From: ZCTH02-B3 sp036563895
GTDB taxonomy: Bacteria > Bacillota > Bacilli > Paenibacillales > Paenibacillaceae
Direction of reading: 5' to 3'
DNA: 23,148 nucleotides
Assembly: GCA_036563895.1 (NCBI GenBank)
Contig: DATCLN010000149.1
Location: 1 to 23,148, forward strand
How positions within the stretch are numbered: position 1 is the stretch's first letter; every line of letters starts with the position of its first letter. This document shows, piece after piece, positions 1 through 7,688 of the stretch. The position numbers were made by a program, and so were the translations under genes. The notes under the pieces were generated by a model, which was not told the origin of the DNA, did not search any database, and saw only the letters and a program-made list of their open reading frames with translations.

Positions 1-183
1 CCAAATCCTTCAACAAATTCCCAGTTAAAATCTGGAAATCATCCTGATTTTCGACTGGGTTTGGTTTGGTGTTGCCAATTTACCTGACTCGAGCGCTTTA
101 AGGCCAAAAAAATTTCCAATTTTCACGAATCAGGGACTTGATATCTTACCGCTGGACTTTTTTCAACATGATTTTGATTTATT

Positions 184-212
184 GATTGCGGTTGTTTTTT
201 GCAACCGCTATC
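184..212. other. Hairpin in AT-rich left edge
   Basis: GCGGTTG (188-194) and CAACCGC (202-208) form a 7-bp stem with a 7-base loop. One mismatch further out, three more pairs extend it (184-186 with 210-212). On the + strand an A/T tract follows only about 20 bases later. On the - strand, downstream of the transporter, there is no clean U-run, so it is at best a weak terminator for the leftward operon. The rest of 1-246 is AT-rich, and I see no gene in it. Confidence 0.35.
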
Positions 213-246
213 AATACGAATTGTTAAAAAATTATTTTTTTTTAAA

Positions 247-264
247 TAAACGATAATCGATTAT
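247..264. promoter_or_regulatory. Putative GntR operator, copy 2
   Basis: TAAACGATAATCGATTAT, identical over 18 bp and in the same orientation to the copy upstream of the GntR gene (1892-1909). The core ATAATCGATTAT (253-264) is a perfect 12-bp palindrome. It overlaps the TAA stop of the DMT transporter (261-263). A TATAAT on the - strand (260-265) overlaps it, so it may control a leftward gene outside the window. No good -35 is visible for that element. Confidence 0.6.
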
Positions 265-1187
265 AAAATTGACGAATTGGTTTCCGTTCTTATCGACGAC
301 TTACGTTCAACCGCAGTGATCATGGCAATTCCCGATATCACGAGCAGGATGGATATGACCTTCGCCGCATCGACGGTTTCCTGTCCGGCGACAGCCGATG
401 CGACAAGACCGATAACCGGAACTCCCAACATTCCCATTGAAGTGGAGACGGCTGAAAGCGCTTTATTAATAAAGACCACGGCAATGAAGCAGAACGCCGT
501 CGACACAATGCCGTTGTACAACAGAATTGCGGCAAGGCTGCCCGTCCAAACGATATCGCGCGATCCTTCCAAAAGGATTGCGGCCGGTACAAGAATGCAG
601 CTGGCGGTCAGAAAAAACCACGGAGCCAGATCCAGCGGACCGCGCTGCCAGCGAAGTTTCTTGACCAGCAAAATGGAAATCGCCCATGCGATCGCCGACA
701 AAATCAAAGAGATATGGCCGATGAGGGCGGATTTGCTGTTCCAATCGAAGGATGTCGGATGAAACAGAAGAACAACCCCAAGAAAACCGATGATAACGCC
801 GGGCAGTTTCCATCCCTTCAGCGTTTCCCGCAGAAAGACAAGGGCGAGCGGGATGACCCAAAGCGGGGTCGAATAGGCCAATATGGCCGATCTTCCGGGT
901 TCCGTATACTGCAAACCGAAAGTCATCAGGAGAAAATGGAGGCCGAATTGAAACACGCCGACCGACAGGATCAGCGGCAAGTGGGAACGATCGGGGATCA
1001 TCAACCGCTTCATCGCGAGCATGTAACCGAACGTCACGGCGGTCGCAATCACGATTCGCGTTGCGGCGAACGTTATGGGACCCATGAAATTCAGGGCAAA
1101 CTTCATGATCGGCCAATTGATTCCCCACAGCAGGATGACGATGATCAACAGCAGCCAAGCCGTCTTGCCCGCGATATCCGCGCGCAT
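261..1187 (-). CDS. DMT-superfamily EamA transporter
   Basis: This is a 308-residue inner-membrane permease of the drug/metabolite transporter superfamily. Two EamA repeats are visible, roughly residues 10-140 and 155-295, each with about five hydrophobic helices. The N-terminal WGINWPIMK segment and the end-of-repeat GFLGVVLL segment are typical of the family. These proteins export small metabolites such as amino acids, but the substrate cannot be read from sequence. The ATG is preceded by a G-rich SD (GGGGGA). It starts 29 bases after the GntR stop, so regulator and transporter are probably one transcript and the transporter is the likely target of the regulator. Base composition is AT-richer than the genes to the right. 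The stop codon lies inside a second copy of the putative operator. Confidence 0.88.
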   Translation of the reverse strand: MRADIAGKTAWLLLIIVILLWGINWPIMKFALNFMGPITFAATRIVIATAVTFGYMLAMKRLMIPDRSHLPLILSVGVFQFGLHFLLMTFGLQYTEPGRSAILAYSTPLWVIPLALVFLRETLKGWKLPGVIIGFLGVVLLFHPTSFDWNSKSALIGHISLILSAIAWAISILLVKKLRWQRGPLDLAPWFFLTASCILVPAAILLEGSRDIVWTGSLAAILLYNGIVSTAFCFIAVVFINKALSAVSTSMGMLGVPVIGLVASAVAGQETVDAAKVISILLVISGIAMITAVERKSSIRTETNSSIL

Positions 1188-1216
1188 GATCCCCCGCTCC
1201 CGCCATCACTTGTGGT

Positions 1217-1873
1217 CTATTCTTCCACCATTTCCTTCAATTCGATGAAATGTTTCCGCATGAGTTCCGAGCATTTTTGCGCGTCCCTCTGGCGCAGGGC
1301 TTCCAGGATCGGCTCATGACGCTTAACCAGATTCAAACGGTCGCTTTTGTTTTTGTAGCCTCCAAAATACGTCCAGTTCGCAATGCTGATCTCATTCCAT
1401 ATTTTTTGCAAGATATTGTTTCTTGACGCCTCTACAATGGTCCTATGGAATTCAATGTCGAGGGAGATTTCTTTCTGCAGGTTCCCTTCTTTTGCCGCAT
1501 CCAGCATTTGCTGATACAATTCTTCCAAACGTTTGATGTCGCTATCTGTCATATATTCGGTGGCGGATCGGATGGCCAGCCCTTCCAGTTCCGCCCTTAC
1601 ATCGTAACAATTTTTGACATCCTCGACGGTAAACTCGCGAACATACGCGCCTTTGTACGGCATCGTGGTCAACAGGCCCATCAATTCCAGGTCGCGAAAA
1701 GCTTCGCGAACCGGCGCCTGGCTCACGCCCAGTTCCCTGGCGATCTGCGTTTCCACAAGACGCTCGTTGGGCTTGTATTCCCCTCTCATGATCTTATCTG
1801 TCAGATATGCTTTAATTTCTTCCCGCAAAACGCTCCGCTTGATTTTCGAACTTCGTTTCGAAGATTGCATCAT
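1217..1873 (-). CDS. GntR family regulator, FCD domain
   Basis: This is a 218-residue DNA-binding repressor of the FadR/FCD branch of GntR. The winged helix (about residues 15-80) carries the recognition segment ELGVSQAPVREAFRDLE. The FCD ligand domain follows, and the Asp-His-His-His pattern expected for its metal site is visible (D139, H143, H186, H208 counted from this start). Four in-frame ATGs lie at 1891, 1879, 1873 and 1870. I chose 1873 because GAAGGA sits about 6 bases upstream, whereas for 1879 the SD would touch the start codon and 1891 has none. A palindromic operator lies between its promoter and start, which suggests autorepression. The co-transcribed DMT transporter is its probable target. 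FCD regulators usually sense small organic acids; the ligand here is unknown. Confidence 0.92.
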   Translation of the reverse strand: MMQSSKRSSKIKRSVLREEIKAYLTDKIMRGEYKPNERLVETQIARELGVSQAPVREAFRDLELMGLLTTMPYKGAYVREFTVEDVKNCYDVRAELEGLAIRSATEYMTDSDIKRLEELYQQMLDAAKEGNLQKEISLDIEFHRTIVEASRNNILQKIWNEISIANWTYFGGYKNKSDRLNLVKRHEPILEALRQRDAQKCSELMRKHFIELKEMVEE

Positions 1874-1891
1874 GTTCATCCTTCGCAACAT

Positions 1892-1909
1892 TAAACGATA
1901 ATCGATTAT
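1892..1909. promoter_or_regulatory. Putative GntR operator, copy 1
   Basis: TAAACGATAATCGATTAT, with the perfect palindrome ATAATCGATTAT at 1898-1909. It sits about 9-20 bases downstream of the start point predicted from the -10 box at 1925-1930, and before the regulator start codon. That is a position suited to blocking transcription. The same 18 bp recurs at 247-264. Confidence 0.65.
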
Positions 1910-1924
1910 TTATTATCTGCTCCA

Positions 1925-1953
1925 ATTATAAATTCTTTCCTGCCAACAATCAA
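1925..1953 (-). promoter_or_regulatory. Promoter of GntR-DMT operon
   Basis: Reading leftward, -35 TTGATT (1948-1953) and -10 TATAAT (1925-1930) are separated by 17 bp, a good sigma-A-type match. Transcription would start near 1918. Confidence 0.65.
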
Positions 1954-1962
1954 TATCGAAAA

Positions 1963-4077
1963 TTAATTTAATAAAGACTCGAGATCTTCCCAGCGGCAAA
2001 CCGGCTCGCGGCATGCGAAGTTTTCGCAGGCGTAGACCGCCGGTTTGCCGTTTTTTTGCCGGTATTCCCGCGCGTAGGGCGCGATCCGCAGGATCGTCTC
2101 CCGCAGGCTTTCCTCCCCGCCGGGCTCTCCGTCCGCGTCCGGCGGAACGTGCAGGACGGCCGCTTCCGGCATGTAGCGGCTCTGCAGCCCTTCGAGAAAC
2201 CGTTCGGTCATCGGATCGCCGCGTTTGCCGACGACCACGAACTCCCGGGAAGGGGCGGACGCGTGCAGCCAGGCGGACAGCAGCATGGTATGCCCCGACG
2301 GATAGCGGGCGGCGCGGCCGGCAAACGCTTCAAAGAGGCGCTCCGCATAAGAAGCCCACGTTTCGTCCCCGGCGAGCCGCGAAAGGCGGACAAAATTGGC
2401 CGCCGCCACGGCGTTGCCGGAGGGCTGGGCTCCGTCGTAGGTTTCCTTGAACCGGTGGAGGAGCTCCTCGGCGTCCGATCCGTAAAAATAGAATCCGCCT
2501 TCCTCCTCGTCCCAGAACAGCCCCAGCATTTCCTTTGACAGCGCCAGAGCCCGTTCCAGAAAGACGGGGTCGAAGGTGGCGTGATACAGCTCCAGGAGCC
2601 CCCACGCGTAAAACGCGTAATCGTCCACAAATCCGGGTACGGCCGCTTCGCCGTCGCGCCAGCGGGCGAGAAGCCGACCGTCCGGCCGGCGCAGGTTGCG
2701 CCACAGGAACGCCTCCGCCCGGCGTGCGGCCTCCATATAGGCCGAATCCCGGAAGGCGGCCGCCGCCTTGGCGAAGGCGGCGATCATCAGCCCGTTCCAG
2801 GATGTGAGCACCTTGTCGTCCTTGTGCGGGCGCACCCGCCGTTCGCGCCGGGCAAACAGCTTCTCCCGGGCCTCCGCCGCCCGCAGGCGCAGCTCTTCCG
2901 CCGTCATGCCCCATTTGCCCGCGACGGCGTCCGGATCGGCATCGATGAGATTTGGAATGTTTCGGCCCTCGAAGTTGCCCTTTTCCGTGATCCCGTAAAG
3001 CTCGCAGAACCACCCCGCGTCCCCGCCCAGCACTTCCGCGACCTCGTCCGGTGTCCACAGGTAAAACTTCCCTTCCTCCCCTTCCGAATCGGCGTCCTCC
3101 GCCGAATGGAATTCGCCTTCCGGGCCGGTCATGTCCCGCAACACGTACCGCAGGATGCCGCGGGCGACTTCCGCGTGCCGTTCCTCCCCGGTGATCTGGT
3201 ACGCCTCCGTGTACGCCATGGCCAGCAGCGCGTTGTCGTACAGCATTTTCTCAAAATGCGGCACCAGCCACTTCTCGTCCGTCGAGTAGCGGGCGAAGCC
3301 CTCCCCGATGTGATCCCGGATGCCGCCGCGGGCCATTCCGTCCAGGGTGCGCACCGCCATCTCCAGCGCCTTCGGATTTCCCGTGCGGCGGTGATAGCGG
3401 AGCAGAAACATGATCTGGTGCGGAATCGGAAACTTGGGCGGCCTTCCGAAGCCGCCGTAGTTTTTGTCGAAAAACGCCTCCAATTGGGCAAACGCCTCGT
3501 CCGCCAGCGCCGGGTCCCATGCGGGGCGTTCCGCCAGGCGCTCTTCGCGGGTCCGCCCGTCCCCTTCCCCGCGGATCGCCGCCGCCAGCCGGTTGCCGAA
3601 GGCCACGAGGGTTTCCCGGTCTTCCCGCCAGCGCCGCTCGATCTGCTGCAGGAGTTCCATCAGCCCGATCCGTCCGTATCTCGCCCTTTTCGGAAAATAG
3701 GTCCCGGCAAAGAAGGGCTTCTTATCCGGCGTGAGAAACACCGTGAGCGGCCAGCCGCCCTGTCCCGTCATCGCCTGGCAGACCGCCATGTAGATGTGGT
3801 CGACGTCGGGCCGCTCCTCCCGGTCCACCTTGACCGCCACGAAAGACCGGTTGAGCAGCTCCGCCACCTCCTCGTCCTCGAACGATTCGCGTTCCATCAC
3901 ATGGCACCAGTGGCAGGTCGAATAGCCGATCGACAAAAACACCGGTTTGTCCTCCCGCTCCGCCTTGCGGAACGCCTCTTCCCCCCACGGGTACCAGTCC
4001 ACGGGGTTGTAGGCGTGCTGCAATAAGTACGGGGATTTTTCCCTGGCTAATCTATTGGGTTTGCGATTCGTTGTCAT
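1963..4077 (-). CDS. Thioredoxin-domain protein, YyaL/DUF255 family
   Basis: This is a 704-residue cytosolic protein of the YyaL/DUF255 (spermatogenesis-associated protein 20-like) family, at the usual full length. The N-terminal thioredoxin-like domain (about residues 6-165) opens with the family block NRLAREKSPYLLQHAYNPVDW, here residues 8-28, shortened by one for citation: RLAREKSPYLLQHAYNPVDW. The redox motif CHWC is at 55-58 and GGWP follows near 107. The remainder resembles the alpha/alpha barrel of N-acylglucosamine 2-epimerase/glycosidase-like proteins. The biochemical role of the family is not established; a redox function is suggested only by the CxxC. Strong GC bias separates it sharply from both neighbours. 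The ATG has GAGGA about 11 bases upstream. It appears to be transcribed alone and is divergent from the CPBP gene. Confidence 0.93.
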   Translation of the reverse strand: MTTNRKPNRLAREKSPYLLQHAYNPVDWYPWGEEAFRKAEREDKPVFLSIGYSTCHWCHVMERESFEDEEVAELLNRSFVAVKVDREERPDVDHIYMAVCQAMTGQGGWPLTVFLTPDKKPFFAGTYFPKRARYGRIGLMELLQQIERRWREDRETLVAFGNRLAAAIRGEGDGRTREERLAERPAWDPALADEAFAQLEAFFDKNYGGFGRPPKFPIPHQIMFLLRYHRRTGNPKALEMAVRTLDGMARGGIRDHIGEGFARYSTDEKWLVPHFEKMLYDNALLAMAYTEAYQITGEERHAEVARGILRYVLRDMTGPEGEFHSAEDADSEGEEGKFYLWTPDEVAEVLGGDAGWFCELYGITEKGNFEGRNIPNLIDADPDAVAGKWGMTAEELRLRAAEAREKLFARRERRVRPHKDDKVLTSWNGLMIAAFAKAAAAFRDSAYMEAARRAEAFLWRNLRRPDGRLLARWRDGEAAVPGFVDDYAFYAWGLLELYHATFDPVFLERALALSKEMLGLFWDEEEGGFYFYGSDAEELLHRFKETYDGAQPSGNAVAAANFVRLSRLAGDETWASYAERLFEAFAGRAARYPSGHTMLLSAWLHASAPSREFVVVGKRGDPMTERFLEGLQSRYMPEAAVLHVPPDADGEPGGEESLRETILRIAPYAREYRQKNGKPAVYACENFACREPVCRWEDLESLLN

Positions 4078-4141
4078 GGGGCACCATTTCCTCGGTTTGG
4101 TTTATTTAAGTTTTTAATATACCCAACGCATTATCATCATT

Positions 4142-4150
4142 TGATATAGT
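4142..4150 (+). promoter_or_regulatory. Extended -10 promoter of CPBP gene
   Basis: TGATATAGT fits an extended -10 (TGn plus a near-consensus TATAAT). The -35 region, 17 bp upstream, is poor. The SD GGAGGG at 4170-4175 follows within a short leader. Confidence 0.4.
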
Positions 4151-4182
4151 AATTCTCGAGAAAAACTTTGGAGGGCTTATCC

Positions 4183-4965
4183 ATGTTATTCCGATTGGCA
4201 GGTCTCGTTGTTCTTTGGGGCACGATCATTTTTACCGTCAAGCAAGAAAACGAAATCGTTTGGGCGATCTCTGCGGTCTGCTCCCTGGTGATCATGCACT
4301 TCATGTCCAAATGGTTAAAATTGGGGGGACTTCCCGGAATCGGTCTGCGGATGAAAAAAGGCTGGCACCGTTTTCTCATTTATGGATGTTTCATTGGAAT
4401 CGTTTATCAGACGCTTCGATTCTGCGTTATGTATGGAACGGGCACGTTTAACCTGCACAGCTTGCCCGTCGAACCGATTTCGCTCATCATTTCGACCGTG
4501 ATTTTATTGGTTTCAACCGCCTATATCGGTTTTGCCGAAGAGATCGTTTTTCGCGGTTATCTCATCAATCTGTTCCCTTCTTTGTCAGCGTATGCTGCGG
4601 TCGGTTCCGCAGCTCTGTTTACTTTGGGGCATTTGATCGACGGAAATGTTGATGTTTTTCGAATAAGCTTTCTTTTTCTCGCAGGACTATTTTTTGCGAT
4701 CTGTTATATCGTGACCCGATCGTTATGGTTTGTGGCAGGCATCCATTGGTTTTGGGATTTTGCATGGTTTTACCTTGGCGCTGACGGCGGGACATCCAGT
4801 GCCAAAATCGTCGACGTGACGATCCGTGACGAGATGCGGTCGTTCTATGAATGGATGGATCCGGCAATGGCTTTCTGCCTGCTGTTGCTGCTATTGGTTT
4901 TATCGAGAAAAAATTTCAACGTCCAACAATCCCGCAATATTCACCATGCCCATCGGAATGACTGA
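4183..4965 (+). CDS. CPBP family intramembrane metalloprotease
   Basis: This is a 260-residue multi-pass membrane protein of the CPBP (CAAX protease and bacteriocin-processing, Abi) family. All three family motifs are present: EExxxR (E119, E120, R124), FxxxH (F146, H150) and HxxxD (H188, D192), the predicted metal and catalytic residues of a Rce1-type intramembrane protease. An in-frame TTG exists at 4168, but the ATG at 4183 has GGAGGG seven bases upstream and is the better start. The gene stands alone, with no peptide precursor or bacteriocin cluster beside it, so its substrate is unknown. It is AT-richer than the flanking DUF255 and cadA genes, which fits a recent acquisition or a different evolutionary history. 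Function in immunity or peptide processing is possible but unproven. Confidence 0.88.
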   Translation: MLFRLAGLVVLWGTIIFTVKQENEIVWAISAVCSLVIMHFMSKWLKLGGLPGIGLRMKKGWHRFLIYGCFIGIVYQTLRFCVMYGTGTFNLHSLPVEPISLIISTVILLVSTAYIGFAEEIVFRGYLINLFPSLSAYAAVGSAALFTLGHLIDGNVDVFRISFLFLAGLFFAICYIVTRSLWFVAGIHWFWDFAWFYLGADGGTSSAKIVDVTIRDEMRSFYEWMDPAMAFCLLLLLLVLSRKNFNVQQSRNIHHAHRND

Positions 4966-4997
4966 CATACTCCCTGCCATCAGGGGCAGGTCGAACA

Positions 4998-5023
4998 GCC
5001 GTGCAGAAGGTACGGCAATTTTT
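4998..5023 (+). terminator. Weak terminator after CPBP gene
   Basis: GCCGT (4998-5002) and ACGGC (5012-5016) form a 5-bp stem with a 9-base loop, followed by AATTTTT on the + strand. It ends on the stop codon of the converging cadA. A second hairpin without a T-run (CCTGCC 4973-4978, GGCAGG 4985-4990) precedes it. Confidence 0.4.
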
Positions 5024-7176
5024 CATGGATCAGTCGGTTGGCCTTGCGGTGCCGTCCATCCTCCTGCATCAGCCTTCGTTCTCAACAAACGCATCGCGTT
5101 CAGGGTCACCAGAAGCGTTGCGCCCATATCCGCGAAAACGGCCATCCAGAGCGTGAGCCACCCCGGGATGATGAGAAGCACGGCGGCCAGCTTGATGAGC
5201 AGCGAGAAGGCGATGTTCTGCCGGATGATTTGCAGGGCCTTCCGGCTCAGCCGGATCGTGTAGGGCAGTTTCGCCAGATCGTCGCCCATGAGGACGATAT
5301 CCGCCGTTTCGAGGGCCGTGTCCGTGCCGGCGGCTCCCATGGCGATCCCCACCGTCGCGCTGGCCAGAGCCGGGGCGTCGTTGATCCCGTCGCCCACCAT
5401 GGCGACTTTATCCGTCTTTTTCAATTCTTTGACAGCCTCAAGTTTTTCATGCGGCAGAAGCCCCGCCCTGACCTCGCCGATGCCGGCCAGCCGGCCGATC
5501 GCTTCCGCCGTTTCCGGGTTGTCGCCGGTCAGCATGACGGTCTTTCGGATGCCCAGCGCGCGGAGCCTGCGGATCGCTTCCCTTGCGTCCTGGCGAATCT
5601 CGTCAGCCGCCGCGAGGACAGCATAAATTTCCTTGTCTGTACCGAGCAGAATAACCGTTTTTCCTTCCCGTTGCAAGCGGGAAACGTGTTCGGACGCTTC
5701 GCGGTCCAAGATCCCGAGCTCCCCGAACAGCTCCGGGCTGCCAACAAGGTAAAGCGTGCCGTTTACGGTTGCCTTGGCGCCCTTGCCGGTGATCGAGACG
5801 AAATCTTCGGCTTTCAGGGCTTCCGCGTCCACCCCATCCGCCATGGCCTTTCGGACCACGGCGGCGGCCAGGGGATGCTGCGATCCTTTCTCCACCGCCG
5901 CGGCGACGGCCAGAAGCTCCTTCGCTTCGGGACCCCGCAGGCGGATGAAATCCGTGACGGCGGGTTCGCCTCTCGTGAGGGTGCCGGTCTTGTCAAAGGC
6001 GACGGCCGACAGCCGCCCGGCTTCCTCGAGGTGGATGCCGCCCTTCACCAGCACGCCGTTCCTGGCCGCCGTGCCGATCGCCGTCACGATCGCCACCGGC
6101 GTGGAAATGACCAGCGCGCACGGGCAGCCGACGACGAGCAGGGCCAGCCCGCGGTAGATCCAGTCGCCCCATTCGCCGCCAAAGAACAGCGGGGGAACCG
6201 TCGCCAGGAGCACAGCCGCCGCCATGATGGCGGGGGTGTAATATTTTGCGAACCGGTCCACGAACCGCTGCGACGGCGCCTTTTCGGCCTGGGCCTCTTC
6301 CACGAGATGGATGATTTTCGACAGGGTCGTATCTTCCGCCCGTTTGGTGACTTCGACTTCGAGCAGCCCCTCTCCGTTCAGCGTGCCCGCGAACACTTCG
6401 TCTCCCGGCGATTTGGCCGCCGGGACGGACTCGCCCGTGATTGCGGCCTGGTTCACGGAGGAATATCCCCGGATGACCCGGCCGTCCATGGCGATCTTCT
6501 GGCCGGGCTTGACGATCAGGATATCCCCGATTTCGATGTCGTTTACGCCGACGGTCATTTCCCGGCCGCCGCGGCGGACGACGGCTTCCTTGGGGGCGAC
6601 GTTCATGAGCGCCCGGATGGACTGGCGGGCTTTGTCCATCGAGAACCGCTCCAGCGTCTCGCTGACCGCGAACAGGAACACGACCGCCGCTCCTTCGCCC
6701 CATTCGCCGATGGCCGCCGCGCCCAGGATGGCGACGGTCATCAGGGTGTTCATGTTGAAGTTCAGGCGGATGAGGCTTCTGATGCCCTTGACGAACAGCA
6801 CGTATCCGCCGATGGCTATGGACAGGGCAAAGGCGGCCGCCGCGTACGGATGCCCTTCCCCCAAGATCCAGCCGGTCGCGAGAAAGACGGCCGACAGCGC
6901 CGCGGTCACGGTGGTTTTCCGTTTCCACAGCGCCTGCCGCTCCAGCGCCCGCGGCTCTTTTTCCGGAAACACTTTGAGCCCTTCAAACGCCCCGGCCTGC
7001 TCCAGTTCCTCGATGCTGGCTTTCCCGTACACCGTTATTTTTGAAGCGCCGAAGTTCACCCTGGCGTCCCGGACGCCGGGAAGGGCTTTGACGTTCCGCT
7101 CGAACTTCGCCGCGCAGTTGGCGCAGGAAAACCCCTGCACGCGATAGACGGTTTTGCCAACGGCTTCGTCAGACAC
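5023..7176 (-). CDS. cadA: Cd/Zn-exporting P-type ATPase
   Basis: This is a 717-residue membrane pump that exports Cd2+, Zn2+ or Pb2+ using ATP. Domains in order: an N-terminal heavy-metal domain with CxxC (C18, C21), the actuator TGES (248-251), the transport motif CPC (351-353), the phosphorylation motif DKTGT (395-399), the nucleotide-site SQHP (432-435) and the hinge GDGIND (595-600). Lys662 and Asp683 in the last membrane helices match the ZntA/CadA (PIB-2) signature, which supports Zn/Cd/Pb rather than Cu. The start is GTG at 7174-7176 with GGAGGG eight bases upstream. It overlaps the end of cadC by 8 bp, indicating translational coupling. Expression should be relieved by metal through CadC. 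Length and motifs are complete. Confidence 0.96.
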   Translation of the reverse strand: MSDEAVGKTVYRVQGFSCANCAAKFERNVKALPGVRDARVNFGASKITVYGKASIEELEQAGAFEGLKVFPEKEPRALERQALWKRKTTVTAALSAVFLATGWILGEGHPYAAAAFALSIAIGGYVLFVKGIRSLIRLNFNMNTLMTVAILGAAAIGEWGEGAAVVFLFAVSETLERFSMDKARQSIRALMNVAPKEAVVRRGGREMTVGVNDIEIGDILIVKPGQKIAMDGRVIRGYSSVNQAAITGESVPAAKSPGDEVFAGTLNGEGLLEVEVTKRAEDTTLSKIIHLVEEAQAEKAPSQRFVDRFAKYYTPAIMAAAVLLATVPPLFFGGEWGDWIYRGLALLVVGCPCALVISTPVAIVTAIGTAARNGVLVKGGIHLEEAGRLSAVAFDKTGTLTRGEPAVTDFIRLRGPEAKELLAVAAAVEKGSQHPLAAAVVRKAMADGVDAEALKAEDFVSITGKGAKATVNGTLYLVGSPELFGELGILDREASEHVSRLQREGKTVILLGTDKEIYAVLAAADEIRQDAREAIRRLRALGIRKTVMLTGDNPETAEAIGRLAGIGEVRAGLLPHEKLEAVKELKKTDKVAMVGDGINDAPALASATVGIAMGAAGTDTALETADIVLMGDDLAKLPYTIRLSRKALQIIRQNIAFSLLIKLAAVLLIIPGWLTLWMAVFADMGATLLVTLNAMRLLRTKADAGGWTAPQGQPTDP

Positions 7177-7543
7177 TGGCCTTTCCCTCCTTCCCGTGCT
7201 CCAGCGCCAGCAGCACCAGCTGCCGCACGTGCTCGTCGTCCAGCGAGTAGAACACCAGCTTGCCTTCCTTGCGGTACTTCGCCAGCCCCATGTTGTGGAG
7301 CAGCCGCAGATGGTGCGACGCGTTGGCCACGGTCATGCCGGTGATGTTGGCGACGTCGCACACGCACAGCTCGTCTTCCTCGCACAGCGCCAGCGCGATC
7401 TTCATCCGGGTGTCGTCCGCCAGGGCCTTGACGATTTTCACCATGGCCTGCGTGTCGATGGCGGACAGCCGCTCCTTGACCCGGTTCACCTTTTCTTCGT
7501 CGTAGCAGTATATTTCGCAGACATCCTGAACGGTTCTGGACAT
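7169..7543 (-). CDS. cadC: Metal-sensing ArsR/SmtB repressor CadC
   Basis: This is a 124-residue winged-helix repressor of the cad operon. The N-terminal Cys pair (C9, C13) and the recognition-helix pair (C60, C62) correspond to the four-Cys Cd/Pb site of staphylococcal CadC. D103, H105, H116 and E119 correspond to the alpha-5 Zn site, so both metal sites appear intact. The HTH segment VANASHHLRLLHNMGLAKYR is highly typical. An ATG further upstream (7609) would add 22 residues, but it lies within the -35/operator region. The ATG at 7543 has GGTGA close upstream and gives the family length. It overlaps cadA. Two operator-like repeats flank the predicted promoter, which implies autoregulation. 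Confidence 0.94.
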   Translation of the reverse strand: MSRTVQDVCEIYCYDEEKVNRVKERLSAIDTQAMVKIVKALADDTRMKIALALCEEDELCVCDVANITGMTVANASHHLRLLHNMGLAKYRKEGKLVFYSLDDEHVRQLVLLALEHGKEGKASV

Positions 7544-7557
7544 CGGGATCACCAAAC

Positions 7558-7579
7558 ATTCAAATGATTGTTTTAATGT
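7558..7579. promoter_or_regulatory. CadC operator-like site, proximal
   Basis: ATTCAAATGATTGTTTTA followed by ATGT. It matches the distal site at 7604-7625 at 18 of 22 positions and lies in the leader between the -10 box and the cadC SD. Read leftward it contains TTTGAAT, as in known CadC operators. Confidence 0.5.
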
Positions 7580-7580
7580 C

Positions 7581-7609
7581 AGGATAGCACAAAGCGAGTC
7601 ATCATTCAA
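7581..7609 (-). promoter_or_regulatory. cad operon promoter
   Basis: Reading leftward, -35 TTGAAT (7604-7609) and -10 TATCCT (7581-7586) are spaced 17 bp, with an extended-10 TGC just before the -10. The -35 lies inside the distal operator, so a bound CadC would mask it. Confidence 0.6.
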
Positions 7610-7625
7610 ACATTTGTTTTATTGT
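7604..7625. promoter_or_regulatory. CadC operator-like site, distal
   Basis: ATTCAAACATTTGTTTTA followed by TTGT. The CAAACATTTG core is a short perfect inverted repeat. Read leftward it gives CAAATGTTTGAATGA, closely resembling the staphylococcal cad operator pattern, and it covers the -35 of the cad promoter. Confidence 0.6.
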
Positions 7626-7638
7626 TTCATGGATGTTC

Positions 7639-7688
7639 AAAAATAAAAAGAACCGCCTGGATCACCTGATGGCCACCTCCAGCGGTTC
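7639..7688 (-). terminator. sfsA terminator overlapping its 3' end
   Basis: Reading leftward, GAACCGC (7688-7682) pairs with GCGGTTC (7656-7650). An inner TGGA/TCCA extension (7681-7678 with 7661-7658) is separated by one bulged base. A T-rich run (TTTTTATTTTT) follows. The 5' arm is coding sequence of sfsA, and the TGA stop lies in the apical loop. Confidence 0.75.

Noticed and set aside
1..246. Possible gene, riboswitch or mobile-element end at the left edge
   Set aside because: No open frame with an SD, no terminal inverted repeat and no recognisable aptamer; only a 7-bp hairpin and A/T tracts are visible.
2581..4026. 481-codon + strand frame opposite the DUF255 gene
   Set aside because: Antisense shadow; the DUF255 frame carries CHWC and the family N-terminus.
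4137..4379. 80-residue leftward frame opposite the CPBP start
   Set aside because: Overlaps the CPBP coding region and promoter, and has no SD or recognisable domain.
5038..7044. 668-codon open frame opposite cadA
   Set aside because: Antisense shadow from high third-position GC; the composition is Arg/His/Asp-rich with no domain.
7544..7609. 22-residue N-terminal extension of CadC
   Set aside because: It would place the start codon on the -35/operator and exceed the family length.
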